Positions 24,681-34,860 of a stretch of 64,000 bases of DNA are shown one piece after another; the stretch's first letter is position 1; each line of letters starts with the position of its first letter. Both the position numbers and the translations under genes were made by a program. Under the pieces are notes generated by a model. The model saw only the letters and a list, made by a program, of their open reading frames with translations. It did not search any database and had not been told where the DNA came from. This DNA is from Defluviibacillus sp043739385 (GTDB lineage: Bacteria; Pseudomonadota; Gammaproteobacteria; Burkholderiales; Burkholderiaceae_C): positions 1 to 64,000 of the forward strand of contig JAYUED010000027.1 in NCBI GenBank assembly GCA_043739385.1, read 5' to 3'.

Positions 24681-26030
24681 TCAAGTTAACCTTTTTACCA
24701 GCACTTGGCTCTTACGGTTCCAGTTGTATTTGCGTTTGCGTGCTTCTGGTAGCCAATCTGGGTCAACTTGCACAAAACCACGTTTTAAAAACCAATGCAT
24801 GGTGCGGGTAGTGAGTACAAAAATGCTGTCGAGCCCGGCGCTTTTAGCGCGTTGCTCGATGCGTTTCAAGACGCGCTCGCCGTCACCCTGGCCTTGACTT
24901 TGGGGTGAGACGGTCAGTGCTGCCATCTCGGCCGTCTTGGCTTCAGGGTAAGGGTAGAGCGCTGCACATGCAAAGATCACACCATCGTGCTCAATGATGC
25001 TGTAGTGGTCGGCATCGCGTTCGATCTCGGTGCGGCTGCGTTTGACCAGCGTGCCGTCGTTTTCAAACGGCTCAATTAGTTGCAAGATACCGCCTACGTC
25101 GTCGTTAGTGGCTTCGCGCAGGGATTCGAGTTTTTCGTCAATCACCATGGTGCCCACACCGTCGTGAACGTAAATCTCAAGCAGCATCGAGCCGTCCAGC
25201 GCAAACGGCAGGATGTGGCTGCGCTCTACGCCGGCTTTGCAGGCGGTTACGCAATGCTGTAGGTAGAACCCGGTGTCGGTAGGGTGCTGAGCTGGGGGCA
25301 GGGCGGCCAGCAGCTTTTCGGCGGCGGCCAGCGGCAGTTCGGTATCGATGGGATTGTCTTCGCCCTCTGGCCGCATCGGATCGATGCGGATACCTGGAAT
25401 TTCGGTGAGAAATACCAGCTTGTCTGCTTGCAAAGCAATAGCAACGCTGGTCGCAACCTCTTCCATCGTCAGGTTAAAAGCTTCACCAGTAGGTGAAAAA
25501 CCAAAGGGCGACAGCAGCACCATCGCGCCAAAATCTAGCGTGCGCTGAATGCCTGCAGCGTCTACTTTGCGTACCAAGCCTGAATGTTGAAAATCCACGC
25601 CATCCACAATGCCTACAGGCCGCGCAGTGATGAAGTTGCCCGAAATCACCCGTACGGTAGACCCCGCCATGGGTGTGTTGGGCAGACCTTGGCTGAACGC
25701 AGCTTCGATTTCGTAGCGCAATTGCCCAGCGGCTTCTTGTGCGCAGTCCAGAGCCACTTCGTCGGTGATACGCATTCCATGCGAATACTTGGCTGCGTGG
25801 CCCTTGGCCTTGAGTTGCTCATTCACCTGCGGCCTAAAGCCGTGTACCAGTACGATCTTGACGCCCATGCTTTGGATCAAGGCCAGATCCTGCGCGAGAT
25901 GCTGCAGTTTTCCCGCAGCGATAGCCTCACCGGCTATACCGATGACAAAGGTTTTTCCTCGGTGCAAGTGGATATAGGGTGCTACCGAGCGGAACCAAGG
26001 AACGAAGGTGAAATTGAAGACGGTAGACAT
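24681..26030 (-). CDS. argA: Amino-acid N-acetyltransferase (N-acetylglutamate synthase)
   Basis: ArgA makes N-acetylglutamate, the first committed step of arginine synthesis, and is usually inhibited by arginine. The 449-residue protein (start MSTVFNF at 26030) has an N-terminal amino-acid kinase-like domain (IHLHRGKTFVIGIAGEAI, LVHGFRPQVN) and a C-terminal GNAT domain (AALTVSPQSQGQGDGERVLKRIE, with the acetyl-CoA-binding Q-x-x-G-x-G pattern slightly altered to QGQGDG). The length is normal. Together with argH it supplies arginine to cyanophycin synthesis. Confidence 0.95.
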   Translation of the reverse strand: MSTVFNFTFVPWFRSVAPYIHLHRGKTFVIGIAGEAIAAGKLQHLAQDLALIQSMGVKIVLVHGFRPQVNEQLKAKGHAAKYSHGMRITDEVALDCAQEAAGQLRYEIEAAFSQGLPNTPMAGSTVRVISGNFITARPVGIVDGVDFQHSGLVRKVDAAGIQRTLDFGAMVLLSPFGFSPTGEAFNLTMEEVATSVAIALQADKLVFLTEIPGIRIDPMRPEGEDNPIDTELPLAAAEKLLAALPPAQHPTDTGFYLQHCVTACKAGVERSHILPFALDGSMLLEIYVHDGVGTMVIDEKLESLREATNDDVGGILQLIEPFENDGTLVKRSRTEIERDADHYSIIEHDGVIFACAALYPYPEAKTAEMAALTVSPQSQGQGDGERVLKRIEQRAKSAGLDSIFVLTTRTMHWFLKRGFVQVDPDWLPEARKRKYNWNRKSQVLVKRLT

Positions 26031-26110
26031 TGAGCGGACACCCAAGAGGGTTAAGAGCTTATTTGGAGGAGCTTCAGAGTTTACGTGGCGCAGGTGTTTA
26101 CCCGGAAATC

Positions 26111-26127
26111 AGCCCCTTAGCGGGGCT
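26111..26127. other. Inverted repeat upstream of argA and hrpA
   Basis: AGCCCC and GGGGCT form a 6-bp stem with loop TTAGC, 81 bases before argA and 50 before hrpA on opposite strands. It could be a leader hairpin or operator. No T-run accompanies it. Confidence 0.3.
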
Positions 26128-26176
26128 TAATTCAGCGAAGGTGCAAATTTAGCAGCAGGGGAATAGCTGTTGCCAA

Positions 26177-29100
26177 ATGAATTTGGATGAAGTAACTGCC
26201 CGATGCTACAAAAAAAGCGCCAACGATAATCTCTCTATGCCCCTAAAGATAGAGTTCCCCGAATCCCTGCCCGTCTCGGCCAAGCGCGAAGAAATCATGG
26301 AGGCGATTGCTGCGCACCAGGTGGTTATCGTCTGTGGTGAAACCGGCTCTGGCAAAACCACTCAGCTGCCCAAAATCGCCCTCGCCATGGGGCGAGGCAA
26401 ATGCAATGCCCCCGAGGGTACACCTCCGCACCTGCGCCGGATGATTGGCCATACCCAGCCGCGCCGTATCGCCGCCAGCAGCGTGGCAAAACGCATTGCG
26501 GAGGAGCTGAATACGCCGCTGGGCGATGTGGTGGGCTTCAAGGTGCGGTTTCAGGACAGACTGAGCCGAGATGCGTCCGTCAAGCTGATGACTGACGGCA
26601 TTTTGCTGGCTGAAACGCAGACCGATCCGCTTCTCAGGGCCTACGACACCATCATCATCGACGAGGCGCACGAGCGCAGTTTGAACATCGATTTTTTGCT
26701 GGGCTACCTGCGCGAGATACTGCCGCGGCGCCCCGATTTGAAGGTCATCGTCACCTCTGCCACCATTGACGCAGACCGGTTTGCCAAGCACTTTGAGAGC
26801 AAAAGTGGCCCCGCGCCTGTCATCATGGTGTCGGGCCGCATGTTTCCGGTGGAACAGCGCTATCGCCCCTTTGAGGAATCGCGCGATTACGACTTGAACA
26901 GCGCGATTGCGGATGGTGTGGATGAACTGTGGCGAGATCCACACAACGCGGGTGACATCCTAATTTTTCTGCCGGGCGAGCGCGAAATTCGTGAAGCCGC
27001 TGACCATCTGCGTAAACATCTGGCCCACCAACCGCTGTACCGCAGTGCCGAGGTGCTGCCTTTATTTGCCCGCCTGAGTCAAACCGAGCAAGACCGTATT
27101 TTTGACAGTCACGGTGGACGGCGCATTGTGCTGGCGACCAACGTGGCGGAGACTTCATTGACCGTGCCAGGCATTCGTTACGTGATTGATGCAGGCACAG
27201 CGCGCTTGAAGCGCTATAGTTTTCGGAGTAAAGTGGAGCAGTTGCTGGTGGAGCCCATCAGCCAATCGTCGGCCAACCAACGTGCTGGGCGCTGTGGGCG
27301 GGTGGCGAACGGGATTTGCATCCGGCTGTATGACGAGAATGATTTCAACGGACGCCCGCGCTTTACTGAGCCAGAAATTTTGCGTTCATCGCTGGCTGGC
27401 GTGATTTTGCGCATGAAGGGCTTGCGCCTAGGCGATGTGGAGCGCTTTCCGTTTTTGGAAGCACCGCGCCCCAAAGCTATTGCGGACGGCTACCAACTGC
27501 TGGCCGAACTGGGTGCAGTGGACGAAGCCAATGAACTTACAGCCATTGGCAACGAACTCGCCAAACTCCCGCTAGACCCGCGTGTGGGCCGGATGATTTT
27601 GGAGGCCAGAGAGCGTGGTGCGCTTGACGAAGTGCTGGTCATCGCCTCTGCCCTCAGCGTGCAGGATGTGCGCGACCGGCCGATGGAGGCGCAGCAACAG
27701 GCGGATCAGGCCCACGCCAAGTTTGACGACGACAAGAGCGAGTTTTCGGGCTATTTGAATTTGTGGAAATGGCTCGGCGACAACAAAGGAGGTCATGGAA
27801 CGGACCACAAGCTGAGCAATCGCCAGTATGAGTCCCTGCTGCGCCAAAACTTTATCAACGTACGCCGCCTGCGGGAATGGCGTGACATTCACAGCCAGTT
27901 GTTGACGGTGGTAGCCGAGCACAAATGGCGCATCAACACCCAAGCTGCATCGTATGAGCAGCTACACCTATCCATGCTGGCGGGGATGTTGGGCAATTTG
28001 GGCTACAAGCTGGAGGACGAGGCGGTCTACTTGGGGGCACGGGGTATCAAGTTTTACAGCCACCCTGGCGCGCATTTGAAGAAGAAGCCGGGGCGCTGGA
28101 TCGTGTGCGCCGAGTTGGTCGAAACTACCCGGCTGTTTGGACGGGGCATTGCGGCTATTGAGCCTCAGTGGATTGAGCAGGTTGCCGACCATTTGCTTAA
28201 AAAGCAGTTGCTAGACCCGCATTGGGAAAAGAAGACCGCTGAAGTGACCGCACTGGAGCGTGCCACGCTGTACGGCATCGTTATCTACAGCGGGCGCCGC
28301 GTGAACTTTGGCCGGGTTGACCCGGTAGCGGCGCGTGAAATTTTCATCCGTGAAGCTTTGGTCGGTGGACAGTGGGACACCAAATTGCCATTTCTGGCTG
28401 CCAACCAAAAACTCATTGCCCAGGTTGAAGACTTGGAGCACAAATCCCGCCGCCAGGATGTGCTGGTCGATGACGAGCTGATTTACGCCTTTTACGACAG
28501 CAAAGTACCCACTGACATGTGCAGCGGTGCGGGGCTGGAGAGTTGGCTGCGCGACCAGCAGCGGGCGCATCAGCATGCACACCAACAGGCGAACCGACAG
28601 GAACTGAAGCAGGCCCAAATCAGCGAGAACCCAGAAAAATCGATTGTCGCTGCGGCTCTTTTACCTTCACAGCCTTTTGTCAACCCGCTGCTGTTGACCC
28701 GCGATGAGCTGATGCGCCACGAGGCGGCAGGCATCACCGCGCAGTCTTTCCCGCGGAGCATCCGTTTGGGAGGCGTGGATTGCGCCACCACTTATCTGCA
28801 CGAGCCGGGTGACGCCAAAGATGGCCTGACCGTTACCGTACCGCTCTTTGTGCTGAACCAGGTTAACGACGAACGCGGAGAATGGCTGGTGCCAGGCATG
28901 TTGAAAGACAAAATCCAGGCGCTCCTTAAAACTCTGCACCAGCGTCCCCGTTCGCGCTTGGTACCGCTGCCTGACACTGCGGCCAAGATGGCCGAGGCGC
29001 TGAATGCTCCTGAGCTGTTCGGCCATGGTGCACTGATTGATGCGGTGCTGAAGTTGGTACGCCTGGCCACTTCGCTCGACATCGTTCGTGCCGATATCAA

Positions 29101-30310
29101 GGCCGACATGCTCAGCCCTCATATGTTCATGAATTTCCGAGTGGTGGATGAGCATGGTCGCCAGCTAGGCACCGGGCGCAACTTGGGCGCGCTCAAGTCT
29201 GAGTTAGGCGCGCAGGCGCGTGGGGCGTTCCAGGCGCTGGCGGGGCTGAAGATGGCCAGCCACGCCGCTGGACAGGCTTCGCAGAATGAAATTAAAGTAA
29301 ATCAGCCACATGTGCAGGCTTCATCTGGGCAAGTAAATATCAAACCAGGAGCAATCGGAGCTACAGGCCTAAAAGCAGGCGGAGCCATTGCGCCAATATC
29401 GAAGCCAGCTACTTCCGTTATGGCCGTCGCTACAGTTAACCAGCGTTACACCACATGGACATTCGGCGAATTACCCGAATTACTGGAAATCCAAAAAGGT
29501 GGCCTCACGCTGATTGGCTACCCCGGCCTGATTGATGCGGGTGACGCTGTCACCATTGAGGTCTTCGACGAGCCCGATGTGGCCACAGCCAAACACCGCG
29601 CTGGTTTGCGCCGCCTGTTCGCCTTGCAAATCAAAGACGCGCTGAAGTACCTTGAAAAGAACATCCCTGACCTGCAAAAAATGGCTGTCACCTTCATGCA
29701 GGTTGGTAAAAACGCCGATGGTTCTGGTGGCGGTACGTTGGAGGAGCTGCGCGAGCAAATCATCGCCGTAGCGCTGGACCGGGCCTTCTTGCTTGACCCG
29801 TTGCCCATCCATGAGTTCGACTTCAAACGCCGCATCGAAGAAGGTCGTGGCCGTTTGACTTTGATCGCCAATGAGGTGGCCCGCCTAGCGTCCTCCATTT
29901 TGGCCGAGTACGCCATAGCGGCTCGCAAGATCAAAGACACCAAAAATGCCCCTGAGGCCACGGCAGATGCGGCTCAACAGCTCGCTCGCCTGATGCCCAA
30001 GCGCTTCTTGATTGCCTCTGCTTGGGGGCCGTTACAGCACTTTGCACGCTACTTGAAGGCCATCACTTCGCGCTTGGATAAATACCGCGCGGACCCGGCA
30101 CGGGACGCAGCGCGGATGGCGGAGTTACGCCCGCAAGAGCAGCGTTATTGGCGTCTGGTGGCCGAACGAAAGGGTGTCGCCGATGCCAGGATGCAGGAGT
30201 TTCGCTGGCTGCTAGAGGAGTTGCGGGTGAGCTTCTTTGCGCAAGAACTGCGTACGCCGCAGCCCGTGAGCGTTAAGCGGCTGGACAAGGCTTGGGGGCA
30301 GCTGGGGTGA
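26177..30310 (+). CDS. hrpA: ATP-dependent RNA helicase HrpA
   Basis: HrpA is a large DEAH-box RNA helicase that in E. coli acts on mRNA and on stalled ribosomes. The 1377-residue protein shows Walker A GETGSGKTT at 54-62, DEAH at 162-165, SAT, and QRAGRCGR (motif VI). The HA2 and OB-fold region and a C-terminal DUF3418 domain (from about 790; YTTWTFGELPELLEI) follow. An Ala/Gly/Gln-rich segment of about 60 residues near 1028-1090 interrupts DUF3418 just before YTTW and looks like an insertion. The start is uncertain: ATG 26177 or ATG 26237 (MPLKIEF). Confidence 0.95.
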   Translation: MNLDEVTARCYKKSANDNLSMPLKIEFPESLPVSAKREEIMEAIAAHQVVIVCGETGSGKTTQLPKIALAMGRGKCNAPEGTPPHLRRMIGHTQPRRIAASSVAKRIAEELNTPLGDVVGFKVRFQDRLSRDASVKLMTDGILLAETQTDPLLRAYDTIIIDEAHERSLNIDFLLGYLREILPRRPDLKVIVTSATIDADRFAKHFESKSGPAPVIMVSGRMFPVEQRYRPFEESRDYDLNSAIADGVDELWRDPHNAGDILIFLPGEREIREAADHLRKHLAHQPLYRSAEVLPLFARLSQTEQDRIFDSHGGRRIVLATNVAETSLTVPGIRYVIDAGTARLKRYSFRSKVEQLLVEPISQSSANQRAGRCGRVANGICIRLYDENDFNGRPRFTEPEILRSSLAGVILRMKGLRLGDVERFPFLEAPRPKAIADGYQLLAELGAVDEANELTAIGNELAKLPLDPRVGRMILEARERGALDEVLVIASALSVQDVRDRPMEAQQQADQAHAKFDDDKSEFSGYLNLWKWLGDNKGGHGTDHKLSNRQYESLLRQNFINVRRLREWRDIHSQLLTVVAEHKWRINTQAASYEQLHLSMLAGMLGNLGYKLEDEAVYLGARGIKFYSHPGAHLKKKPGRWIVCAELVETTRLFGRGIAAIEPQWIEQVADHLLKKQLLDPHWEKKTAEVTALERATLYGIVIYSGRRVNFGRVDPVAAREIFIREALVGGQWDTKLPFLAANQKLIAQVEDLEHKSRRQDVLVDDELIYAFYDSKVPTDMCSGAGLESWLRDQQRAHQHAHQQANRQELKQAQISENPEKSIVAAALLPSQPFVNPLLLTRDELMRHEAAGITAQSFPRSIRLGGVDCATTYLHEPGDAKDGLTVTVPLFVLNQVNDERGEWLVPGMLKDKIQALLKTLHQRPRSRLVPLPDTAAKMAEALNAPELFGHGALIDAVLKLVRLATSLDIVRADIKADMLSPHMFMNFRVVDEHGRQLGTGRNLGALKSELGAQARGAFQALAGLKMASHAAGQASQNEIKVNQPHVQASSGQVNIKPGAIGATGLKAGGAIAPISKPATSVMAVATVNQRYTTWTFGELPELLEIQKGGLTLIGYPGLIDAGDAVTIEVFDEPDVATAKHRAGLRRLFALQIKDALKYLEKNIPDLQKMAVTFMQVGKNADGSGGGTLEELREQIIAVALDRAFLLDPLPIHEFDFKRRIEEGRGRLTLIANEVARLASSILAEYAIAARKIKDTKNAPEATADAAQQLARLMPKRFLIASAWGPLQHFARYLKAITSRLDKYRADPARDAARMAELRPQEQRYWRLVAERKGVADARMQEFRWLLEELRVSFFAQELRTPQPVSVKRLDKAWGQLG

Positions 30311-30325
30311 CGTGACCCCCAATCT

Positions 30326-32572
30326 TCAGCTCATGGCATCGCTTTCTTGATTCTTGAAGACAGTTTCGGTCATGGCATCAGCCACCTTGGGATATCCAAA
30401 ATAATAGCCCTGGAAGGCGTCACAACCACTGCTGGTCAGGAAGTTCAGCTGCTCTGCGGTCTCTACGCCCTCGGCCATCACGGTCAGGCCCAGGCTGTGC
30501 CCCAATGCCAGAATGGTACGGGCTATGACCGCGTCGCTGGGGTCGGTCAAGACGTCACGTACAAATGATTGGTCAATCTTGAGTTGGTCCAAGGGCAGGC
30601 GCTTGAGGTAGGACAGTGAAGAGTAGCCCGTACCAAAATCGTCCAGTGAAAAGCCCACACCAAAAGCCTTGATGGCGTTCATCTTGACGATGACATCTTC
30701 CACATCGTGTAGCAATGTGCTTTCTGTCAATTCAAGTTTCAGCAGATATGGGTTTGCTCCAGTCTTTTGAAGCGCTTGTGCAATATGGGCTACAAAGTCA
30801 GTTTGCGCAAACTGGGCAGCACTCACATTAACAGCCATCGTCCATTGTGCGGTTTCAGGCTTGTGCGCCCACGCCACCAATTGGGCACAAGCGGTCTCCA
30901 GCACCCATTGCCCCAAGGGCAAGATCAATCCTGTTTCTTCTGCCAATGAGATGAACTGCATGGGGGGTATCAAACCGTTCAGAGGGTGGTTCCAACGCAC
31001 CAGCGCTTCTACGCCCGTAGTCGCACTGTCACCGTTAACCTGAATCTGATAGTGCAAGATAAACTCTTGCATGTCCAAACCACGACGTATATCCGTGATG
31101 AGTGCATCATGGGTGGCTACTGCAGCTTGCATGGCTGGATCGAAAAAGCGTGCCGCATTTCGACCTGCTGATTTAGCTTGGTACATGGCCAAATCAGCTT
31201 TCTTGAGCAGATCGTCTATGGCTTCATGGTCTCCCATAAATACGACGATGCCAATACTGGCTGTGCTGTGATGGGTGTGTTCGTGTAGTTCGTAGGGTTT
31301 CCTTAAGACGTCGAGTATTTTGTTAGCGATGACTTCAGCCTGTGTAGGCGCTTCGTGAGGTTGGATGCTCAAAGCTTCCAACAGCACTACGAACTCATCT
31401 CCGCCGAGCCGTGCCACGCTATCGCCCTCGCGCACACAAGCCTGGATTCGCGCTGCTACTTGCTGTAGCAGCACATCACCAACATCGTGCCCTAATGTGT
31501 CATTCAGCCCTTTGAAATTGTCCAGATCCAGAAACATCAATGCACCATGCGTCGTAGAGCGGGCAGAGGTGACCATGGCTTGCTTTAGTCGGTCCATCAG
31601 CAAGCGTCGGTTGGGCAGTCCAGTCAGCGCATCGTAAAAAGCAAGACGGCGGATTTCTTCTTCGTCTCTGCGGTGCTGGGTGATATCGCGGGCGACGCCG
31701 ATGAAGGTGGTCTGCCCGGCACGCGAGATCTTAGATACCGAAAGACTCATGGGAAATTCGCTGTCATCCTTGCGCTTTCCTTCAATTTCGCGTGACACAC
31801 CGATGATGCGAGATAGGCCGGTATTCTGATAGCGCTGCATGTAACCGTCATGCTGGGACTGGTGCAGTTCGGGCATCAGTATGGAGACATTTTGGCCAAG
31901 TACCTCTTCGAGGGTGTAACCGAAAACATTGCAGGCTGATTTGTTGAAGGACTCAATCAGCCCCTGTGCATTGATGGTGATAACGCAGTCCACCATGTTG
32001 TCGAGAATGGTTTTGGTATGCAGGGCGGTCTCGCGCAGCGTGTCTTCCGCCTGGTTGCTTTTGGTGATGTCATGGAAGGCACCTAACAGTTTGATGACTT
32101 TGCCATCTTCAACCATTGGAAATCCTTGGGCTCTTACCCAAAGGTTTTTTCCCTTTGCTGTGATTATTGGCAGTTCCAGATCCCAGTGTGTTCCGAATTG
32201 AATACCCGCTTGCACTGCATTCTGGATAGTCGATTGGGCACTGGGGGCATAAAAGTTCATGGCCTGTTCGAGGGTTGGTGCGACAGGCGGATCAACTTCA
32301 TGTATGCGGTAAGTTTCTCGCGACCAAAAGAGCTGCATCGTTTTCATATCTAGCTTCCACCCACCAACTTTCGCGACTTCTCCCGTGCGCTCAAGCAGTT
32401 CAGCCGTGGTGGCGAGTGATTGCCGCACTTGGTAAGCTTCAGTTTCGTCGCTGAACACCAGCACTACGCCGACGATTTTTCCTGATGCATCGCGGATGGG
32501 CGCACCACTGTCCGAAATCTGGTATTCCTTGCCATCGCGAGCAAGAAGTGCAGTGTGGTTGGCCAGACCCAC
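30326..32572 (-). CDS. Intact 3' fragment: PAS-PAS-GGDEF-EAL
   Basis: This 748-codon open part of the broken gene encodes the end of one PAS domain, two further PAS/PAC units (about 45-165 and 185-300), a GGDEF diguanylate cyclase domain with consensus GGDEF, and an EAL phosphodiesterase domain with EALVRW, ELTES, DDFGTGYSS, KIDQSF and AEGVE. Both catalytic domains look complete. Whether it is translated is unclear, because the first usable codon is a GTG inside a PAS domain without an obvious ribosome binding site. It is convergent with hrpA, 15 bases apart. Confidence 0.6.
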   Translation of the reverse strand: MGLANHTALLARDGKEYQISDSGAPIRDASGKIVGVVLVFSDETEAYQVRQSLATTAELLERTGEVAKVGGWKLDMKTMQLFWSRETYRIHEVDPPVAPTLEQAMNFYAPSAQSTIQNAVQAGIQFGTHWDLELPIITAKGKNLWVRAQGFPMVEDGKVIKLLGAFHDITKSNQAEDTLRETALHTKTILDNMVDCVITINAQGLIESFNKSACNVFGYTLEEVLGQNVSILMPELHQSQHDGYMQRYQNTGLSRIIGVSREIEGKRKDDSEFPMSLSVSKISRAGQTTFIGVARDITQHRRDEEEIRRLAFYDALTGLPNRRLLMDRLKQAMVTSARSTTHGALMFLDLDNFKGLNDTLGHDVGDVLLQQVAARIQACVREGDSVARLGGDEFVVLLEALSIQPHEAPTQAEVIANKILDVLRKPYELHEHTHHSTASIGIVVFMGDHEAIDDLLKKADLAMYQAKSAGRNAARFFDPAMQAAVATHDALITDIRRGLDMQEFILHYQIQVNGDSATTGVEALVRWNHPLNGLIPPMQFISLAEETGLILPLGQWVLETACAQLVAWAHKPETAQWTMAVNVSAAQFAQTDFVAHIAQALQKTGANPYLLKLELTESTLLHDVEDVIVKMNAIKAFGVGFSLDDFGTGYSSLSYLKRLPLDQLKIDQSFVRDVLTDPSDAVIARTILALGHSLGLTVMAEGVETAEQLNFLTSSGCDAFQGYYFGYPKVADAMTETVFKNQESDAMS

Positions 32573-33483
32573 AACTTCTCCGCGCGCATCACGAGTTGCA
32601 CCGGGTTAACGGCAGGCGCACGTGTCTGGGCGTGGATGATTTGAAAAACCTCGGGCAACGGCTGGCCAATGGCTTCTGCCATAAGCCAGCCAGTCAGTCA
32701 GGCGTTCGGCTGTCGCATTCATTCGGGTAATCATGCCAGCCGTATCCGTGGCGATTACCCCGTCGCCTATAGATTGCAGCGTGATGGACAGATTTTCTTC
32801 ACTAAGACGCAGTTTGTCTTCAGCGCGTTTGCGCTCAGTCACATCATTGGCCAGCACAAGCTTCGCATGACGATCACCAAACTTCAGTGCATGGGAGGTT
32901 ATCTCAACCAGGATGATGCTGCCGTTTTTACGGCAGTGATTCCATAGCCCTCGCTGCGCCCCAAACGCACTAGGTGTAGCTCTTGTTCGAGACGCACCAA
33001 GTCATCCTTTGGGCGAATATCACGAATCGTCATGGTTAAAAATTCTTCGCGGCTGAATCCGTAGTGGGCAACTGCTGCATCGTTAACCGCAAGAAAGGCC
33101 ACAGTCTCCAGGTCATAAACCCACATTTGGTGTGGATTGCTCTCAAGTAACTCACGGTAGCGTGCTTTGCCGGCTTGCAGTGCTGCCTCGTTCTGCTTAC
33201 GTTCGGTGATGTCTACCATGACGCCTAAAAGACGGCTTGCCTTGCCATCTCGCGTGCGCGCGAGCATGCGCCCACTCACGCTTACCCAGCGGAACGATCC
33301 ATCCGCATGCCGCAGCCGCGCTTCGTAGTGATACGGCGTGCTGTCAGAGCGCAGTGCTGCTTGAATTTTTTGAACAACAGAATCCTTGTCTTCTGGATGG
33401 ACGCGTTCTAGCCATGTTTCCCGGTCGGTAAAGCCTTCCTCTGGGTCATAGCCCAACATCGTGAAGTATGTGGGGGTTACACT

Positions 33484-34575
33484 TCATTGATCTGCCAATA
33501 TGTCCAAATCCCAAACACCAATGGAGGCCGCGTCGGTGGCCGAAATAAGCCGCTGTGCCATGTCTTGAACACGAGTTTCCGTCTGTCTACTTTGTCGCCA
33601 AGTCTGGTTTAGGAAAGCACACAAAATCAAGATAGCTATTGAGGCTGCGACCCATGTGGCTACTACCACTGTAGCCAGCTCCCGCCAAGGCGCCAGAACG
33701 ACTTGGTACGATTGACCGGCTACTACAGCCAGTTCAGGCTGAGTCGACAAGGTTTGGTACGAAAGCATCCGGACGATGCCATCAATAGGACTTGTAATAT
33801 CAAAATTTCCAGCAGGATGATTGGGCAATAATTCACTGAACAAGGGGCGACCTGTGAACACTTTCCCCATCACCGCGTTGTCAAACGGGCTGCGCATCAT
33901 CAGTACGCCGTCACGGCGGAACAACATAATTGAACCGTCAGCGCCCAAATTAACTGAGCTCCAGAGCTCTTCGAAGTAGGACGGTTCTACAGAAGCGACT
34001 ATGAGTCCAGAAAATGTACCGTCGGCAGATGACAGAGGCCGTACGGCATTAATGATCCACTTGTTACTGACTCGGCCGCGCAGAGGGGGGCTGATGTAGA
34101 AATTTGTCAGTGGTTGTGTTTGGTAAATTTGGAAGTAGCCCCGGTCAGCCACGCTAACGCCTAAAGAGCTGCGGTCCGAATCGTAAATAACGTGGCCTTT
34201 TGTGTCGACGACAAACAGGACGCGCGCAAAGGGAAGCTCTTTGGCTTGCTCATGCAGCAGCGCTCGAACTGATTGGGTGTTGATGTCCCCCGAAGTCTTC
34301 AGTCGTGCCAAGTTGCCGGCTGCAAGTTGCAGCCTTTGGTCTACGGTCTGGAAGGTACGGGAAGTTTGCTCTTCGATGACATGGGCAAACGATTCTGTCA
34401 GCCGCTTGCCAGACTCAATTGCCTGTGTTCGCAGGTAAATCAATGTCAAGGCAATCAGGCAACCGATTACTGCGATTGCCACCAACGCTGATACGAACAG
34501 CCGTTTTCGCCCTGGCTGAAGCTGGGGTGTCTTCGGATATTGCTTCGGCTGTGAAGCTCCAAATTCTGATTGCAT
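33484..34575 (-). CDS. Intact 5' fragment: membrane-bound cache sensor
   Basis: This 363-residue open part of the broken gene has a transmembrane helix (about 29-48) and a periplasmic double-cache sensor domain (FVVDTKGHVIYDS, DRGYFQ, NKWIINAVRPL). A second helix spans about 299-318, and the first strands of a PAS domain (GVWDLDI) follow before TGA. If translated it would be a sensor without an output domain. It carries its own ATG and probably the original promoter. Confidence 0.6.
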   Translation of the reverse strand: MQSEFGASQPKQYPKTPQLQPGRKRLFVSALVAIAVIGCLIALTLIYLRTQAIESGKRLTESFAHVIEEQTSRTFQTVDQRLQLAAGNLARLKTSGDINTQSVRALLHEQAKELPFARVLFVVDTKGHVIYDSDRSSLGVSVADRGYFQIYQTQPLTNFYISPPLRGRVSNKWIINAVRPLSSADGTFSGLIVASVEPSYFEELWSSVNLGADGSIMLFRRDGVLMMRSPFDNAVMGKVFTGRPLFSELLPNHPAGNFDITSPIDGIVRMLSYQTLSTQPELAVVAGQSYQVVLAPWRELATVVVATWVAASIAILILCAFLNQTWRQSRQTETRVQDMAQRLISATDAASIGVWDLDILADQ

Positions 34576-34860
34576 CTGCTGCGTTACATGTTTGCATGTC
34601 TAGTGGAGTTTTAAGAATTGAATCGGGCCTCGTGAAATGTCCTTATTGGGTGTTTGCAAGACTCGGTGTGCTGCCCTTCTAGCGGGCGTTGCCAACGTAC
34701 GTCTAAAAGTAAGTACACAGTATATTCAAGCGGTTTTCTCATGGCAAGACTGAATCTTCACATGTATAAAAAGTAGCAACCCGTAATGAAAAGCCAACAG
34801 GAATTCATTGAGAATCAGTTGAAAATCAATTAAAAATTAGTTTTTTAACGTGTCAACTCC

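Larger units (their letters stand above)
30326..34575 (-). pseudogene. Cache-PAS-GGDEF-EAL cyclic-di-GMP protein, broken by one stop and three frameshifts
   Basis: Read as one gene, this would be a sensor of about 1400 residues: a membrane helix, a dCache sensor, a second helix, several PAS/PAC domains, GGDEF (ARLGGDEF) and EAL (EALVRW). It is interrupted at TGA 33484-33486, in frame with the PAS sequence on both sides (DLDILADQ stop SVTPTYFTMLGY). A one-base loss occurs near 32945-32955 (after GRSEGY), a one-base gain near 32683-32692 (after LTDWL) and a one-base loss near 32600-32610 (after VQLV). Each break keeps recognisable PAS sequence in the next frame. All lesions fall within about 900 bases. 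The ends remain open and are listed separately. Confidence 0.85.

Noticed and set aside
32464..32857. Separate small genes within the broken GGDEF-EAL locus
   Set aside because: The pieces read as consecutive parts of PAS domains in alternating frames, so they are fragments of one gene.
34576..34860. Possible small gene between the broken sensor and the amidohydrolase gene
   Set aside because: The 285-base gap is AT-rich, with short frames lacking ribosome binding sites. It is better read as the two divergent promoters.
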